Source: Flavobacterium sp. UBA2787
GTDB lineage: Bacteria; Bacteroidota; Bacteroidia; Flavobacteriales; Flavobacteriaceae
Direction: 5' to 3'
NCBI GenBank assembly: GCA_002352205.1
Contig: DEHZ01000004.1
Coordinates: 146,802 to 210,801 of the forward strand
DNA length: 64,000 nucleotides
Made by a program: the position numbers and the translations under genes
Part shown: positions 62,073 to 64,000 of the stretch, in pieces
Layout of the letters: each line of letters opens with the position of its first letter
How positions within the stretch are numbered: the stretch's first letter is position 1
The notes under the pieces: model-generated
The model's input: the letters and a program-made list of their open reading frames with translations, nothing else
The model's database searches: none
Told to the model about the DNA's origin: nothing

Positions 62073-63905
62073 ATGAAGAACTTTAAAAGATTCCTTAAGT
62101 ATCTTATACCCTACAAAAAAATCCAAATTCTAAGCATTTTTTTTAACGTACTATATGCCCTTTTTTCTTCCCTTTCAATGCTTTCTTTACTACCTATGGT
62201 CAAAGTCCTTTTTGATGATGGAGAAAAGTTGAGAGTGAAACCGGAATTTAATGGGATTAGAGATTTAAACTTAAACTACATTGAAAACTATCTTAATTAT
62301 TTTATTACTACAACAAAGGATGCAAACGGTCCATTAATTACTTTAATTACCATTGTAGGCTTCGTATTAAGTACATTTTTACTAAAAAACTTTTTTAATT
62401 ATCTGTCTATTTTATATATGACGTATTTAAATAACGGCATTTTAAAAGACTTAAGACAAGATGTTTACAATAAAGTAATCACATTGAACGTAGGTTTTTT
62501 TTCCAATGAACGTAAGGGCGACTTGATGGCTAGAATGACCTCGGATATACATACCATCAAAGTTTCTTTTATGAGTATTTTGATGATGGTAAGAGAGCCT
62601 CTGACTATCTTTTTTACACTAATAGGTATGTTTGCTATAAGCTGGAAACTAACCATTTTTGTATTGTTATTTATTCCTTTGTCCGGATTTTTAATTTCAA
62701 AAGTGGGAAAAAGTATTAAAAGTCAGTCTGGGGATATCTTTGCTTTAGAAGGTGGTTTGTTATCCATTATAGAGGAAACGTTGGGAGGTATAAAAATCAT
62801 CAAGAATTTTACTTCAGAACCTTATTTTTCAAAAAAGTTTAATGATTACACCGAAAACATTAATACACTAAATAATTCTGTTGGTAAAAAAATGAGTTTA
62901 TCAACGCCGGTAAGCGAGTTCTTGGGAATTTTTGTTATTTCTATTTTGCTTGTCTATGGAGGAATGTTGGTGCTTGTGGAGCAATCGCTTAGTGGCGGAG
63001 CATTTATGGCTTATATGGGTTTAGCCTATCAAATTTTAACACCAGCTAAGGCGATTACTAAGGCTCATCACGCACTTCAAGGTGGAAATGCTGCTTATGA
63101 AAGAATTGCATTTATTTTAGACGCCGAAAATCCTTTAAAGGATAAGCCAAATGCTAAGGTCATTACAGGTTTTCATAAAGAAATAAAGTTTACCAATGTT
63201 TCTTTTAAGTATAAAGAAGATTACGTACTAAAGAATTTTAACCTAACAGTTCCCAAAGGAAAAACTGTGGCATTAGTTGGAGAGTCCGGAAGTGGTAAAT
63301 CCACATTGGCCAATCTGGTGACACGTTTTTACGATGTAAATGAAGGTAGTATTACTTTTGATGGCGTCGATATTAAAGAGGTTACTTCAAAATCCCTACG
63401 GCAACAGATGGGAATCGTAGCCCAAGATTCAATTTTGTTTAATGACACAATCGCAAATAATATCTCATTAGGTATTGATAATGAAAATGAAGAGAAAATC
63501 ATAAATGCAGCAAAAATTGCTAATGCACACAACTTTATTTCAGAGTTTCCAAATAAGTATCAAAACAATGTTGGAGATGGTGGTAGTTTATTGTCTGGCG
63601 GTCAAAGACAACGTATTGCTATTGCCAGGGCTGTGATGAAAAACCCACCCATTATGATTCTTGATGAAGCCACTTCAGCATTAGATACAGAATCTGAAAA
63701 GTTGGTACAAGAAGCACTTGAAAATATGATGGAAAACAGGACGTCTATTGTGATTGCACATAGGTTATCAACCATTCAAAATGCAGATTTGATAGTTGTT
63801 CTAAAGAAAGGTGTAATTGTAGAAGAAGGCACCCACCAAGAATTAATAAAAATGAACGGAACATATAACAAATTAGTATCACTTCAATCATTAGAAGTAA
63901 ATTAA
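62073..63905 (+). CDS. ABC exporter, fused membrane and ATPase domains (MsbA/lipid-glycan type)
   Basis: The 610-residue protein has a six-helix membrane domain (about residues 15-335). Its ATPase domain has Walker A GESGSGKST near residue 407, Q loop VAQDSILF, signature LLSGGQRQR near residue 510, Walker B IMILDEAT, and IAHRLST. It differs from the ABC protein at 6027-7775, as the signature is standard SGGQ. Between two glycosyltransferase genes it probably flips a lipid-linked glycan or lipid to the periplasm. The substrate is inference from context. Confidence 0.93.
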   Translation: MKNFKRFLKYLIPYKKIQILSIFFNVLYALFSSLSMLSLLPMVKVLFDDGEKLRVKPEFNGIRDLNLNYIENYLNYFITTTKDANGPLITLITIVGFVLSTFLLKNFFNYLSILYMTYLNNGILKDLRQDVYNKVITLNVGFFSNERKGDLMARMTSDIHTIKVSFMSILMMVREPLTIFFTLIGMFAISWKLTIFVLLFIPLSGFLISKVGKSIKSQSGDIFALEGGLLSIIEETLGGIKIIKNFTSEPYFSKKFNDYTENINTLNNSVGKKMSLSTPVSEFLGIFVISILLVYGGMLVLVEQSLSGGAFMAYMGLAYQILTPAKAITKAHHALQGGNAAYERIAFILDAENPLKDKPNAKVITGFHKEIKFTNVSFKYKEDYVLKNFNLTVPKGKTVALVGESGSGKSTLANLVTRFYDVNEGSITFDGVDIKEVTSKSLRQQMGIVAQDSILFNDTIANNISLGIDNENEEKIINAAKIANAHNFISEFPNKYQNNVGDGGSLLSGGQRQRIAIARAVMKNPPIMILDEATSALDTESEKLVQEALENMMENRTSIVIAHRLSTIQNADLIVVLKKGVIVEEGTHQELIKMNGTYNKLVSLQSLEVN

Positions 63906-63917
63906 AATTCCAAAAAA

Positions 63918-64000
63918 ATGAAATCTAATAAAGTAGGACTTAATATTGTCGGATATACAGACGCAACTTCTGGGTTAGCAGAGGCAGTAAGGTCAAATAT
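63918..64000 (+). CDS. Glycosyltransferase, N-terminal fragment cut by window end
   Basis: The ATG at 63918 starts 12 bases after the ABC exporter. The 27 visible residues (MKSNKVGLNIVGY, then ATSGLAEAVRSN) have the pattern of the first strand and glycine loop of GT-B glycosyltransferases. The rest lies outside the window. It extends the glycan gene group after the integrase. Confidence 0.6.
   Translation, partial: MKSNKVGLNIVGYTDATSGLAEAVRSN

Overview
The window is AT-rich chromosomal DNA of a member of the Bacteroidota, almost certainly family Flavobacteriaceae and probably Flavobacterium. The sequence shows TAnnTTTG -7 promoter boxes (several with an upstream TTG/TTTG), few Shine-Dalgarno sequences, a SusC/SusD pair, a C-terminal tail typical of type IX secretion, a Rho with a long disordered N-terminal insertion, a DUF4293 gene beside rho, and a tmRNA whose tag reads GENNYALAA. 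The genus is an inference; the phylum is well supported.

Positions 1-28150 are mostly conserved core genome. In order they hold the start of rho, a DUF4293 membrane protein, a NarL-type response regulator and histidine kinase separated by an unknown 101-residue protein, a YfcE-type phosphoesterase, truA overlapping an MsbA-like ABC exporter, a DUF3820 protein, pyrG and yidC. These are followed by a two-domain fasciclin lipoprotein, a secreted esterase, a YwqK-repeat protein, mnmA, an FMN-dependent nitronate monooxygenase-like enzyme, lpdA, an OsmC protein, two LysM proteins (one fused to a periplasmic-binding-protein fold), guaA, an O/P-type porin, prmA, clpS and a sterol-desaturase-like hydroxylase.

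Positions 28150-40600 are more mixed. They include a metal-binding HMA protein whose promoter sits inside an 11-bp-arm palindrome, an orphan propeller/HTH transmembrane regulator, a split YeeE/YedE sulfur transporter and a lipoprotein-kdsA pair. Next comes a cluster of a membrane protein, an HTH_34 regulator, a DUF1361 protein and creD. Two of these genes carry the same palindrome at exactly the same distance from the start codon. A soluble M48-like peptidase follows a palindromic intergenic repeat.

Positions 40616-57243, all on the minus strand, form a polysaccharide utilisation locus. Read in transcription order it has a membrane-spanning propeller/HTH regulator, SusC, SusD, a LamG-domain surface lipoprotein, a GH144-like endoglucanase, an esterase, a GH3 beta-glucosidase, a GH43-like enzyme with a discoidin domain, and an MFS sugar importer with a coiled-coil insert. 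GH144 plus GH3 suggests a beta-1,2-glucan or a related beta-glucan as substrate; that is inference. Repeated TTGATGT/ACATCAA heptamers lie upstream of susC, and hairpin terminators between genes probably grade expression along the operon.

Positions 57310-64000 hold an alanine/saccharopine dehydrogenase-like enzyme, ssrA (tmRNA), and directly after ssrA a Bacteroidetes-type tyrosine integrase. A glycosyltransferase, an MsbA-like ABC exporter and the start of a second glycosyltransferase follow. This looks like the left end of an integrative element in the tmRNA gene carrying surface-glycan genes, and it continues past the window. Several families of short intergenic repeats are scattered through the window. 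No CRISPR array, rRNA, tRNA or complete insertion sequence was seen.
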